Source: Hyperoodon ampullatus (Eukaryota; Chordata; Mammalia; Artiodactyla; Ziphiidae). Taken from it: a stretch of 64,000 bases of DNA. Location: the NCBI GenBank assembly GCA_949752795.1, contig OX457064.1:45442368-45506367 (forward strand), given 5' to 3'. Of the stretch, positions 23,881-34,329 are shown piece by piece (the first letter of the stretch is position 1; the number at the start of each line of letters is the position of its first letter). A program made the translations under genes and the position numbers. A model generated the notes under the pieces. The model ran no database searches. It was not told where the DNA came from and was given only the letters and a program-made list of their open reading frames with translations.

Positions 23881-24885
23881 GAAGAGAAAAATCATGGATT
23901 TCTGTCTTTCTCATCACTTATCCTCTTCTTCCTATCCACGACATACTCAAAACCCTTCTCCAAGGGAGTCAATACAAAGTGACATCTACGTAATATATCA
24001 AAGTCCAAGATCCCCAGGCAATATAATATACTGTCCATTGTTTTCCTTGCCCTACATTCTTCCTTGTGTCTTTAACTCCTTGTTCGTGTCTTTAGTGTGG
24101 ATATTATCTTGCTTGATTTTTGCAGCCTGCTTCTTATAGAAGCAAGCTTAGAGTTCCAGAGGTGGTGCTACAATTGAACAATGAAAGGCAATAAAAATTT
24201 CCTAGGGTATTAGTAGACTCCTAGTATGTTTAGTTCCCCATGTGACTCAACAGTAATTGTGTTCAATATTCTTTCTTAGACATATTTATTTCTTTGCTTT
24301 CTTACTCACAAGTTCCTCCTTCTCTACTTAACGACAGTGATCTGGTGGGTACCTAATAGCAACAGATGTGATAGCCATACCTATAATCTAAACCTGGTCT
24401 AGAACTGAGTTACTTGGCTTTACTAAGCAATCTTATTGGGTCTTTGTAGCTGAAAAGGTTTTTAAATGTCTTTTTTTTTTTTGAGATGAGTAGACTTTCC
24501 AACTTAAAAAAATTCAAATTTCTGGATTTCTTCTATTTCTTTTCATTTAATGATGTCAATTGGCTTATTGTTTCCTAAATTTATATTTATATTTATATTT
24601 TGGGGGTAGTACAGTGCCCAGCATAGTCAATAACCATATCCAACCAACAGCAATGCTATTCTTTTAGCAAGAGCCCAGTAGACACATGGTTTCCCTTCTA
24701 CTGTCTGATTAAATGTTTGACACTGACTGACACAGTTATACAGCTGTCCAACTTGTTGTATCTCTTCCCTCACCACTCACATCTAGCCTGCTAAGCCAGT
24801 CAATCACATATTCAAAGTTTCATTTGTAAAAGCAATCTACTGCATTAGATTCTGTATTAGATAGGTTAACTCACTCTAACTCTAT
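23881..24885. other. Unassigned sequence
   Basis: No supported feature. The two overlapping frames at 23767-24139 have no domain. Confidence 0.4.
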
Positions 24886-24889
24886 TAGA

Positions 24890-25275
24890 TGTAATATCCA
24901 TATAAGATTGGTTAAGTTGAAATAACCAACCTCAAAATCTCAGAAGATTGTTTCTTTCTCACTCATATCACCATCTGATGAACATTGGTGGTAAGAGGGA
25001 AAGAGGGGTCAGTCTTCTGCTCCATGTGGTCAGTGAGGGACCCAGTCCCTTCCATATGGTGGATCTGGCATCATCAAAGCCTTAGTATTATCCTCTAGAG
25101 GCTTTGCCTCCAACTGGCAGACAAGGGAAAAGAAGAGGAGAGAGGACTGGAAGAGGTGAACATCATTTCTGCTCAAAATCACTTGTCTAGAACTCAGACA
25201 CATGGCTTTCTCTAACTTCAAGGATTCAAGGGGATTGCACAGTGGTGATGTCCATTGGTGTTTCCTGGAAGAGGA
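24890..25275 (+). repeat. Diverged medium-reiteration repeat, copy 2
   Basis: TGCTCCATGTGGTCAGTGAG, CAGTCCCTTCCATATGG and TCTAGAACTCAGACACATGG align in order with the copy at 23510-23880. Same orientation, about 1.4 kb apart. Confidence 0.5.
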
Positions 25276-25315
25276 AATAAAACACAAATATTGCTGAATT
25301 GTAGAATTGTCTCTG

Positions 25316-25861
25316 TTGGGGAGGAAGAGATTTTCCTCTACCCTTTTTGGTTTTTCTGGCTGGTGTAGGAATTAAATTGACCTGAGACAGATTAACAAGA
25401 GAAAATCATCCAACAAAAGTTTAATATATACATGGGAGAGACACAGGAAAACTGCGTAACTTGCCAAAATATCTGAAACCCTCACCTTAAATACTGTCTT
25501 CAGCTAAAGACAAAAGAGGATGTTGTGGGTTTTCCATAGACATGGAAAAGCAAATGTTTGCTGGGCCAGGCAGAGACTATGGGACATAGTGTGGACTCTG
25601 ATCTCTAGGCCTTGCCAAGTCTTCCTCATCATATCTAACGCATATTCTTTGCTCATATCTAACGCATATTCGGTTCCAGGATGGGATAAATAGCTGTGAT
25701 GACAGCTGTATTCTGGGAACAAGCCCTCTATCTAACTAACTTCTTTCAGGAAGTTAGAGAGAAGATCAAAGTTTCTTCCTGAGTTTTTTGGGCCTTATTT
25801 TTTTCAGCTTTAAATACTCCACATGCCAAAGAGGCATTTTGGGGTGGCAATTTTGCTCCCT
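25316..25861 (-). repeat. Solo LTR, reverse
   Basis: The sequence is the reverse complement of the LTR at 31222-31775. On the + strand it runs from GGGGAGGAAGAGATTTTCC through CAGCTAAAGACAAAAGAGGA and GCTGGGCCAGGCAGAGAC to GGGGTGGCAATTTTGCTCCC. About 545 bases without coding sequence fits a solo LTR. It contains a 19-base direct repeat with a 24-base period (25629-25671). Family not named. Confidence 0.75.
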
Positions 25862-25997
25862 TAAATCTTTCTCAATTATTATCTATCTCAAATAATTGTT
25901 ACCTAAGGATAAAATAATATATACATAGGACTGTTTTTCTTTAATTTAGTCCTTAAAGCATCTATGCATGCAGTCTTCACTGGCACTGATCTGAACT

Positions 25998-26186
25998 TAG
26001 ATTTGCCAGATAAAATATAGGACGTCCAGTTAAATTTGAATTTCAGATGAGCAACAAATAAATTCTAGTAAAAATTCCCCCAAATTTCATGGGCCAGACT
26101 TACATGAAAAAAAAAAAAAAATCATTGTTTTCTTAAATTCAATTTTACTGGGCATCCTATATTTTTATTTGCTAAATCTATCAATG
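25998..26186. mobile_element. Palindromic MITE
   Basis: The left half (AGATTTGCCAGATAAAATAT, AGGACGTCCAGTTAAATTTG) is mirrored by the right half in reverse complement (CAATTTTACTGGGCATCCTA, TATTTTTATTTGCTAAATCT). The whole element can fold into one long hairpin around a central A run at 26108-26123. This matches an old mammalian non-autonomous DNA element. No ORF. Confidence 0.8.
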
Positions 26187-26189
26187 CTG

Positions 26190-26980
26190 GCCTGAACACT
26201 TTAGTTATTATTATTATTATTGTAAGGTATGCTCAGTGATATCAATATGAATTATGGAAAGTGTAAATATTATATATTTCCTTCAATTACCAACACTGCT
26301 ACAGGCCAAAATATGAAGTCTCAACTACTATCTACTATTTAAAGTTAATTTATGTGTGCCTGGAAGCTTTAGTTATAACTAGTCATTAGTGTTAGATTTG
26401 ATGTTTTAATTAAATTTCAGTACAAACTCCTTAAAATAATATTGTGCTTTGATTTCATTTCAATATATGAGTTCTGCCTTGTTAGGGGGAAAAGTTACAG
26501 AGAACTGGAAATTATCAGGCTTTAACATAAATTAAAAGAACCACTGGCACCTTCACAGATCTTCAAACCATGAGCTGCCCATAAAGTGGTGCTGCAAGAC
26601 TGGATTGCTTCTGCATGGTCCCTCAGTGATTTTTATATTTTAATAAAACTGTTCATTATAGTTAGTTTCTCATGTTGGAGATGTTAGATATTTATATGAA
26701 ATAGCATATCATTATCTTAGTTGCATTCTGAACCATTTGGGATGCTTTTAGGTTAGGGTGATTTTTTTCCCCCGCCTTTATTTTGCACACACTAGTGCCT
26801 ATGTGGCTGTTAAGCTTTATTTCTGTCTTCAGATTCTTTATCCTAGTTTTCAACTTTATTGTGCTAAAGTGACTGATGAACAGTGTAGCTGGCTGCTGGA
26901 TAGGAGTAACCTCAAAGACAGTAATTTCAAAAATTTACTGTCTTGAGAAGCAGATAGGAGTTGATATCCCAATTACTTCT
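26190..26980. other. AT-rich unassigned sequence
   Basis: Nothing recognised beyond a short TTATTATTATTATT run near 26205-26221. Confidence 0.4.
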
Positions 26981-27035
26981 CTCTCTCTCCTGCTTTCTCT
27001 CTCTCTCTTTACCTACCTCTATCTCTATCTCTCCC
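26981..27035. repeat. CT-rich simple repeat
   Basis: A run of CT dinucleotides interrupted by ACCTACCT and CTATCT units. Confidence 0.9.
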
Positions 27036-27115
27036 TAAAAGTGTAAAAATACAACAGTGTAGAGTCACTCACACCCCTGCATTTCTTCAGATTCAACATT
27101 AGGGCTTTAACTGTG

Positions 27116-27358
27116 AAAAGAATGATTTGGGGGCCTCCCTGGTGGCGCAGTGGTTGAGAGTCCGCCTGCCGATGCAGGGGATACGGGTTCGTGCCCCGGT
27201 CTGGGAGGATCCCATATGCCGCGGAGCGGCTGGGCCCGTGGGCCATGGCTGCTGAGCCTGCGCGTCCGGAGCCTGTGCTCCGCAACGGGAGAGGCCACAA
27301 CAGTGAGAGGCCCGCATACCACAAAAAAAAAAAAAAAAAAAAAAAAAGAATGATTTGG
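27116..27358 (+). mobile_element. CHR-type SINE with target duplication
   Basis: The body spans 27131-27347, from GGGCCTCCCTGGTGGCGCAG through the B box to an A tail of about 23. GAATGATTTGG flanks both sides (27120-27130 and 27348-27358), extending to AAAAGAATGATTTGG if the tail is included. It shares the GGATACGGG and GGAGGATCCCATATGCCG variants with the copy at 12951. Five frames on both strands are SINE translations only. Confidence 0.97.
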
Positions 27359-27359
27359 A

Positions 27360-27960
27360 CAATGTACGACTGTAAGAACCTAAGATATTAAGAGGAAGAC
27401 TTACAGAATGCAGAGACAAAAAGCAAACACAACGTATCCTCTAAAATCGTTAGTGAGTGATCAAACCAAGGGTGCATCTAGTACAGCTGAGTCATTTTCC
27501 ATGCTGCAATTTGAACCTATAGAAGGCTTTGAATTATATAGCTGCTTCATTTGTCATTTCCATGTGGCAAAGTATGTATGAGGTACAAATTGGAATTTAG
27601 CAATGCTAAAGTTATTCCTGTAACTGGTCTGGGTATGGATGGGGAGGATAGGGATTAACTAAACAGAAAAATCCACTTTCTTCTTCCTTATGTTCTGTTA
27701 TCCTCAAAGATCCATTATCTGAATTTCTTTTTATTTTCTCTCCCAAATGATCTGGTTAGCACCCTCATCAGAGTCCAGTAATTTTTTAGACCCCATACAT
27801 GTTACTTTATTCCATATTCCTTCTTTATATTTACTGTGAATGATAGCCTAGACTTGTTTATTCAGTAAACAAACGTAAAGGAGCATGTATTATATTCAAG
27901 TATTGAGTACTTGGGATTCAAATATAACATATATAGTCCATCTCTACCCCAAAGGAAAGT
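27360..27960. other. Unassigned sequence with a possible old repeat at 27855-27960
   Basis: TTTATTCAGTAAACAAACG and GAGTACTTGGGATTCAAATA recall an ancient mammalian repeat seen again at 28765-28880. The match is weak. Nothing else recognised. Confidence 0.35.
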
Positions 27961-27967
27961 ATAAGTT

Positions 27968-28004
27968 GTGTGAGTGTGTGAGTGTGTGTGTGTGTGTGTG
28001 TGTA
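27968..28004. repeat. (TG)n microsatellite
   Basis: A nearly pure run of GT dinucleotides after GTGTGAGTGTGTGAG. Confidence 0.95.
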
Positions 28005-28764
28005 TTCATTCCTCTTTTTTTTACAGTGGATTGTCAGTGACAATAATTTTATGATGTTGATCTTATAGACGAATAAAATCCCCATCCTCCCCCAAATTTA
28101 GCCACTGACGTAGGATTACTGACTTTTATCTTTGTTAAATATACAACCAGAAAAACAATATTACTTTTGGAGATGAATATCATGTTATAATAAAGGGCAT
28201 TCTGAATCCAAAAACAAAGGTGGTATCATAGTTCCAAACAGAGGCTATTAAAAACAATAAATTTAGCTTTAAAGAAACTTACTATATTGCTGTCATGTGT
28301 TTCATTTCACGTGGGCAGTGAAAACTTTTTTTGGCAGGCTTTTGCAATCTGCTCTTCTTTGGAAGCTAGTAAATAATGAATTAATCTGATCTTTTATCTC
28401 AGAAAGCATGTTTGTAGTTAAATTTAAACTGCAGCAAATATGTCAAAAGGAAACAAAACCTTAAGACAAATCTTTACTCTTAATTCTGGAAGGAGAGAGT
28501 TGGCCTAAATGCAGACAAAGACTAGCTTCTGGGTAGGGGAGAAACCAAGATAAAGAGAGTTATGCCAGAGGGATGGAATATGGGGCATTGGACACTGTTG
28601 TACAGGTCAGGTGCAGAAAGAAACAGAATGAACCAGTGACTTGAGCAGAACATTCATGAGAATTGGAAAAGAGTCCAAACAGTAATTTGTGTAATCTTTT
28701 GCATTCCGTTCTCTAACTCTGCTTCACTGTACCTACTACTCTCCACATTACATCATATTTTTAA

Positions 28765-28880
28765 TTGACATAACAAATATTTATTGAGGCATCATTAATG
28801 TTTGGCTCTGTTCTGGGCCCTGGGATAAAATGGGAGAACAAAACAAAAATGTCTACGCTCATGAAGCTTCCATACTTGTT
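28765..28880 (+). repeat. Ancient mammalian repeat fragment
   Basis: ACAAATATTTATTGAGGCATC, TGTTCTGGGCCCTGGGATAA and GCTCATGAAGCTTCCATACT follow the order of a common ancient repeat. I cannot name the family with confidence. Confidence 0.55.
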
Positions 28881-28899
28881 TCTGCTTTTTTATTATCCC

Positions 28900-29003
28900 A
28901 ACGTAACAGAAGCTCTGTGGAAGCAGGGATGTTGGCTATGTCTCAGACTGTTGTATTCTACCCTCGTAACCTAACCAATGCATAGTAGGTGCTCAATAAC
29001 TTT
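28900..29003 (+). repeat. L2 LINE 3' end
   Basis: AAGCTCTGTGGAAGCAGGGA, TTGTATTCTACCCTCGTAAC and GCATAGTAGGTGCTCAATAA match the conserved order of the L2 3' terminus. Short and diverged. Confidence 0.7.
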
Positions 29004-29339
29004 CAAAGTAGCCCAAACCTACTGCAAGATGCGGTGGACTCCGAATGTGGCAGGCCAGGGCTAAGAAGTTTACTATTTTGAGAGCTATTCCTTATATGGT
29101 GTGAGTAGAAAGTAAAAAAAGACCAAGACCAGTGCCCTGCTACAGTAGGAAAGGTAAGAGGTGGAGAGCTTTACTAAGGAATCAATGCCGGGGATCTTTA
29201 CTCATGCTCTTTGCACAAGAGAAACACAAGCAAAAGTCACTGGTGGTATATCTAGCAGGGCAGTATTTGTATCTGGTAGTGCTGGATCCTCAGGTACACT
29301 GAGAGCTGTTAGCTGTTGCTGTTCCAATGAACTTGGAAG

Positions 29340-29448
29340 CCATAGTATATATAGCATACTATGTATATTATATGGCTATAGTATATAGTATATAGCTATA
29401 CTACACTATAGTATAACCATATAGTATATATAATATAAAATATAGCAC
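29340..29448. repeat. TATAG-rich imperfect palindromic array
   Basis: Repeated TATAGTATA and CATAGTATA motifs in both orientations. ATATGGCTATAGTATA near 29370 is answered by TATAGTATAACCATAT near 29409, giving a potential stem. Confidence 0.85.
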
Positions 29449-29449
29449 T

Positions 29450-30025
29450 AGCCTATGGGATATATCAGGAATTCCAGCTCTCTGCCTCCACTCTTTTTTG
29501 TGTTAAAAGAAAGGATTTTTGCATGGGGACTGTAAGTTCTAGTAAAGACACTAGTTATGAAAAGCTATTGTTATCTGGTCCCCTAGCTGTACATTTAGAC
29601 TGATGTTCTCAGGAAAGTATCTGTTACAAAACAAACATGTTCATCTTGTCTGTAGGACTGTGGAGCTAAATTTATATCCCCAAACACACATTCTGCTTCA
29701 GATAGCCTTTTTTAGAAAGGTCTGGCCCTAAGTTTTCTCATAGACTAAATCAGCACTTGTGGAAATAACCGTGCTTCTTTACCTTGGCAATGGTGACAGT
29801 GATAAAGAGAAGAGGAATGATAAATCTATTAACCCTGGTCTTTATGTGCAGAAAGATGAAAAAAGTGCTACAGAGAAAGAATCACTATCATCAAATGGAC
29901 AAAGATGAAAGGTGGCAAAATGATTTAAGTAAAACTTAATGGCAAAGACTTTAGAGGCAGTTTAAAAACTCAGCATAACGGTTCAGAGTTTAAGTGAGGA
30001 GACAGGAGATTCAAGTATACTGATG
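29450..30025. other. Unassigned sequence
   Basis: Nothing recognised. Confidence 0.4.
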
Positions 30026-30029
30026 ACTG

Positions 30030-30268
30030 ACTGCATGCCTGAGACTATGCTAGCCACTTCACATATGTAAATAAACACAATGCATAGTCATTGAAGTGAA
30101 TACAATCACCTCTACAATATCGTGTTTTAGAAAAAAAAAAAGGTAAAGATTCTTGAAATAACTTGTCGAAAGCCACGTGGCTAATAAGTGTCATAGGCAG
30201 GATTTAAATCAGGTAGTCAGATGACTCCTAAATCCACATCCTTTATATCATATTGTAGCATTAATATA
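30030..30268 (-). repeat. MIR SINE, reverse
   Basis: GCCTGAGACTATGCTAGCCA, TTGAAATAACTTGTCGAAAG, CCACGTGGCTAATAAGTGTC and GGATTTAAATCAGGTAGTCA read as MIR in reverse. An A run of 11 bases has expanded in the middle. Confidence 0.75.
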
Positions 30269-30269
30269 A

Positions 30270-31084
30270 AATATGGTACCACGTCTCTGGGTTATAGTAA
30301 CTTACTGATATCAAGTAGATTTTCAAAGCTGTTGGAAGTATTTAAGGTAAATCAAATACATAAGACTCTCAATATATTCTCTTTGCTCCTAATTTAGTAG
30401 TATAGAATCACTTAAAAGCCACGTGTGCAAAATATAGGCAAGCCACTCCCTTAATATTAATTAAGGTTTTTGTCCCCATCATTTTCAAAAAGGCTTAAAT
30501 TCTCTTGTGTTTTACAAGTCAGGAGAAATTAGGTTAACAAGAAATTCTGAAGGGCTCAAATCTACTTGAAAAAAATCTGAAATGCTATCACAAAAGGGGT
30601 GGAATATCACTGGAATGATTAAGATGAACACTCAGTGACAATTCTCTGGCAGGAACGCTATTAAAATACTGAAGTGGAGTTTCAGGATGGATGTAGAACT
30701 CCTGTTCTGGAGGCCTTTTAACATAATATGTGAGGAGTGATTTTTGATATTCGCTTCACTGAATTTAACTTTGCCTGTGTAATTTTACATTTAATTTACT
30801 ATCAGAGAATTTTTTTCTGTATTCTTAATGTTCTTATCCATTCTCACTGCCATCACACTAGGTCTGAGGCATTGATAAGCTTGCTAATTTTCCATTTCTT
30901 CTCTCTGACTTTGGTCACTCCATCTCCAGCTTTTCTCCTATTCTTTCCGCATAGCAGTCATTAAATAATTCCTCTTAATTCACTGATTTTATCAAGTAAT
31001 TTGACTGCTGTAAAACCAGTGGCTTATGGCTTCTCACTGCCAACAGCCATCTTTGTGCAAGACACTGGCTGATGAGAGAAAAAG
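30270..31084. other. Unassigned sequence
   Basis: No supported feature. The frame at 30737-30964 has no domain. Confidence 0.4.
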
Positions 31085-31257
31085 AAAATGATGGCATTCA
31101 ATAGTCGGATGACTAGGAGAATACTGGGAATTTTACTATATGAAGAGGAATTTTACTCTTCAGAAAAAGGCCAAAATATGCAGTTATACCATTTGATTCG
31201 GCTGAAGAGGACTTCATTCTATGGGGGAGCAAAATCTGCCACCCCAAATTGTATCTC
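31085..31257 (+). repeat. Inverted repeat, left arm
   Basis: By eye, about nine in ten bases match the reverse complement of 32317-32495, with one small insertion/deletion near the middle. The arm starts at AAAATGATGGCATTC and runs into the first ~35 bases of the LTR that begins near 31222. A frame of 57 codons (31089-31262) is open through it. The right arm has a matching frame on the minus strand. Confidence 0.9.
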
Positions 31258-31775
31258 TTTGGCATGAGGATTAATTTAGGCTGATTATTTTTAAGAACAA
31301 GAATACTCCGGAAGTCTTTCTTTTTACCTCTCTCTTAGCTGCTCTAAGAATCTAGGTAAAGGACATACTCCCCGAATAGAGCTATCACTGGAGATCCCTG
31401 CAAAGAATAACAGCTAGGTGTGGTGGGGAAATCGGGCAGGGTCTAGAAATCAGAGTCCAGTCTCTGTCCCATTATCTCTGCCTGGCCCAGCAAACTTATT
31501 TATCAAACATTGGCTTTTCCATCTCCATGTGAATTACCTTCCTCTCCTTTGAAGTCCCAAACAACTACGCCCAATATCCTCTTTTGTCTTTAGCTGAAGA
31601 TGGTATTTAAGGTGAGGGCCATTTTGGCAAGTTGATCAGTTTTTCTCAGTCTCTCCCATATATACATATTACTAAACTTTTATTTGATTTCCTCCTGTTA
31701 ATATATTACATTCCATTTATTTTCTAGACCAGCCAGAAGAACCTAGAAAAGTAGGGGGAAATGTCTTCCTCCGCG
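31222..31775 (+). repeat. Solo LTR, forward
   Basis: It is the inverted partner of 25316-25861. Landmarks are TGGGGGAGCAAAATCTGCCA at the left, GCCTGGCCCAGCAAAC, CTCTTTTGTCTTTAGCTGAA, and AGACCAGCCAGAAGAACCTA with TAGGGGGAAATGTCTTCC at the right. No internal retroviral genes accompany it. Family not named. Confidence 0.75.
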
Positions 31776-31984
31776 GAAATTTTAAAGTACCTACTGTATC
31801 TCGAAGGAGTAACGATATTTAACATGGCACTTTGGAAAAGGCTGGTTTAAAAAATTTTATCGTCTAAAATTTAAAGTCCTGCCTTTCCAATTACACCCAA
31901 TTTGTTCAGCTTGTTTATTCAGTGTCTTGTCCTCTGAATACACTTTGCAATGTCCCACGTCCTTATCTTGCATATACAATTTCA

Positions 31985-32265
31985 TCTGTCTGGAATGTTC
32001 TCTCCTCATCAGTTCTGTGTATCTTTAAATTCTCACCTAATTCATTCTTCCTTATATAGTCTTTCCTAACTGGTCCAGTTACATTATTCTTTTTCCTAAA
32101 CACTGCAAACACTTCATACACAGAACCTTACAGTTATTTTATTAATTTGCTTGCATCTGAGTTATAGGTTAATTACCTTGAATTTAGCAACTATGCATAG
32201 TATTTTGTACATTTCCCATAGTTCAGTATGTATATTAGACCTTCAATAACTGAAAGAAATGAAGT
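31985..32265 (+). repeat. L2 LINE 3' region
   Basis: TGTCTGGAATGTTCTCTCCT, ATAGTCTTTCCTAACTGG, ACACTGCAAACACTTCATAC and TAGACCTTCAATAACTGAA keep the order of the L2 3' end. Diverged and non-coding. It lies in the spacer of the inverted repeat. Confidence 0.65.
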
Positions 32266-32316
32266 GTAATATATGAGTTTCTATCTAGATCAAATCCTTG
32301 TTTCAGGAAAGTGTTT

Positions 32317-32495
32317 GAGATACATTTTGGGTTGGCAGATTTTGCTCTCCTGTAGAATGAAGTCGCCTTCAGCCAAATCAAATGGTATAACTGCATATTT
32401 TGGGCTTTTAAAGATTCTGAAGAGTAAAATTCCTCTTCATATAATAAAATTCCCAGTATTCTCCTAGTCATCTGACCATTGAATGCCATCATTTT
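32317..32495 (-). repeat. Inverted repeat, right arm
   Basis: Reverse-complement partner of 31085-31257, with a spacer of about 1.06 kb. The minus-strand frame at 32235-32492 (85 codons) starts in this arm at the same ATGATGGCATTC as the left arm. It has no recognisable domain, and its similarity to the left-arm frame follows from the duplicated DNA. Confidence 0.9.
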
Positions 32496-32499
32496 TTTT

Positions 32500-33690
32500 C
32501 TCCTGACAATTATCTCATTATATCTGAGATAATTTACTCATTCACTGTGGTAGTGAGTTCTCCTAGCCATATAAACTTTTTCCTATCTGCTTTCTAAGAA
32601 AAAGCAACTCTATAGAATGGGATATTTATGCAAATTCTTTGCAAGAATTATTGAATAAGGGCAAAATATACAAAATCACACTGAAGACTGATAAATATAA
32701 TAAAAACTTCAAAATCATATGAAATATTTCATATGTCTTATATACACATGTTCCAGAAAATGTATATTATGTTATAAAAGTTGGTCTACCAGTTGTCTTT
32801 GCAGTTTTCTTTGCAACTCACTATCCAAAACAAACCTTATTAATGAAACAGATCATCTGAAATATTTTTTTTGGTAAAAAAAACATAGGCAGTATGAACA
32901 ACAGACCTAGAACAAAATTCCAATATCCTAGCTTGATTACAATAGATATAATTTATTTATTATCTGATTGGAGTATACTGTGATTTACACTCCCTAACCT
33001 ACTTTCCATCACTGACAGAGGGCATGAGATTTATAGGACATCTGGAAAGTAGATGCAGGTGCTATACACCAGTTCTCAAGCCCATTGTCAAATTGGAAAG
33101 AGTCATATGTTGATGTGTGTGATTTGCTGATGCCTTGCCTCTGTTGAAGTGGGAAGAAATGACATTTAAAACTCCAAAGTAATATCAGAGTCTTTGTGCC
33201 TGTTTCTCTGTTGTCATGCTCAATTTTGCTTAATCCTGAAAATTTTTCAGGTATCTAGTTTGCTTTTCCATTTCATCTAGACATAATTAGTTTTCTGTAT
33301 CCATTCTGGCACATAATTCAGTGACCACATATTCTAAGGCTGCATCACAAATCCCCTAGAAATCAGTGATTAGAGTATCTCTAGAGCATTTTGCCTGTGT
33401 TGCATTCATCTGTTATATATTCCATTTCTTGTTTAACCAATGGAAACAGCTTGCCAAACACAGTAGCCCTATTTCTGAAGATTTTGCCCTTTCAAATAAC
33501 ATCTCTACACCCCTTTCCAAGGTGTTCACACAGGAAAGCTCTATTTTCATAATGCAGTTGTTTCCTGTAAGAAGCTTTTTAAAGCTATAGGTATACGCAT
33601 CAGTTTGGGAACTAGAATTTTCTTTTCTTTTTTTTTTTTTTGGATGATTGTAAAATCCCTCACAGACACTTCTGATAATAAGGGTAGGAG
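32500..33690. other. AT-rich unassigned sequence
   Basis: Nothing recognised. A T run lies at 33628-33642. Confidence 0.4.
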
Positions 33691-33694
33691 ATAT

Positions 33695-34325
33695 AGTTAG
33701 TTTGAGGTTCAGAAATCATGACAGGACTCTTCCACTTACCTAACTTCTCGAAACCTCAGTTTTCTCATCTGTAAAATGGGAATACAGATCTCCCCTGCTT
33801 TTTGAAAGTTCACTTTATGTCACTTTCCTTTCATGAAAGACCTACGTTAGCACCTGTTTGTGCTAACTAAAAAAAATCCAAAGAGGATTTTCGCTTCTAT
33901 GAACAAAGCTGAAAAGAGAAAATAGCATTCAGGTTTATTTTTCAGTGAGCCCTCGTAGAGGCAGCACACACCCCAGCATTGGGAGTGGCACCACCAAGCT
34001 TCTTCCCCAGGAACTACTACACTCAGCATCTCAGCATCAAGTCAACATAGCTTTGAAATGTGTCTGTGAGCATCCGTTCTTTATCTCAATTTATCTTGTG
34101 CATCCATTAGAAAGATGTGTCCTAAGGTAACTGCTTTTCCACTTTACACCATTTCAGCTTATGAAAGGTTTCATTGAAACCTATTTTTGGATATCGGGGA
34201 AAATCTGCTTTAATATTTGCATTAAGTGGCTAAGTTTAGTATTGAACGAGATAATGCAACTAAACCATAGTAGTACCGGGCATAAAAGTCAGTGTTAGAT
34301 AAATGGTGTTGTCATAGTTATTATT
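33695..34325 (+). repeat. MIR SINE, split by a DNA transposon
   Basis: The left part (CTTCCACTTACCTAACTTCT, CCTCAGTTTTCTCATCTGTA, AAATGGGAATA) and the right part (GAACGAGATAATGCAACTAA, AGTACCGGGCATAAAAGTCA, TTAGATAAATGGTGTT) are consecutive pieces of one MIR. They are separated by the 423-base insert at 33785-34207. Confidence 0.75.
33785..34207. mobile_element. Non-autonomous DNA transposon (CAG...CTG termini)
   Basis: The insert begins CAGATCTCCCCTGCTTTTTG and ends GATATCGGGGAAAATCTG, so both ends read CAGAT followed by CCCC in inverted orientation. Inside is GTTCACTTTATGTCAC with the partner GTGGAAAAGCAGTTAC-like region. TA precedes the left end. The CAG end and the TA context suggest a TcMar/Tigger-type element, which is inference. 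No transposase ORF. The short frames on both strands have no domain. Confidence 0.6.
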
Positions 34326-34329
34326 ACTA

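Noticed and set aside
31089..31262. 57-codon frame shared with the minus frame at 32235-32492, as a possible small conserved protein
   Set aside because: The similarity is explained by the inverted DNA repeat. Neither frame has a recognisable domain, and an indel between the arms changes the peptide length.
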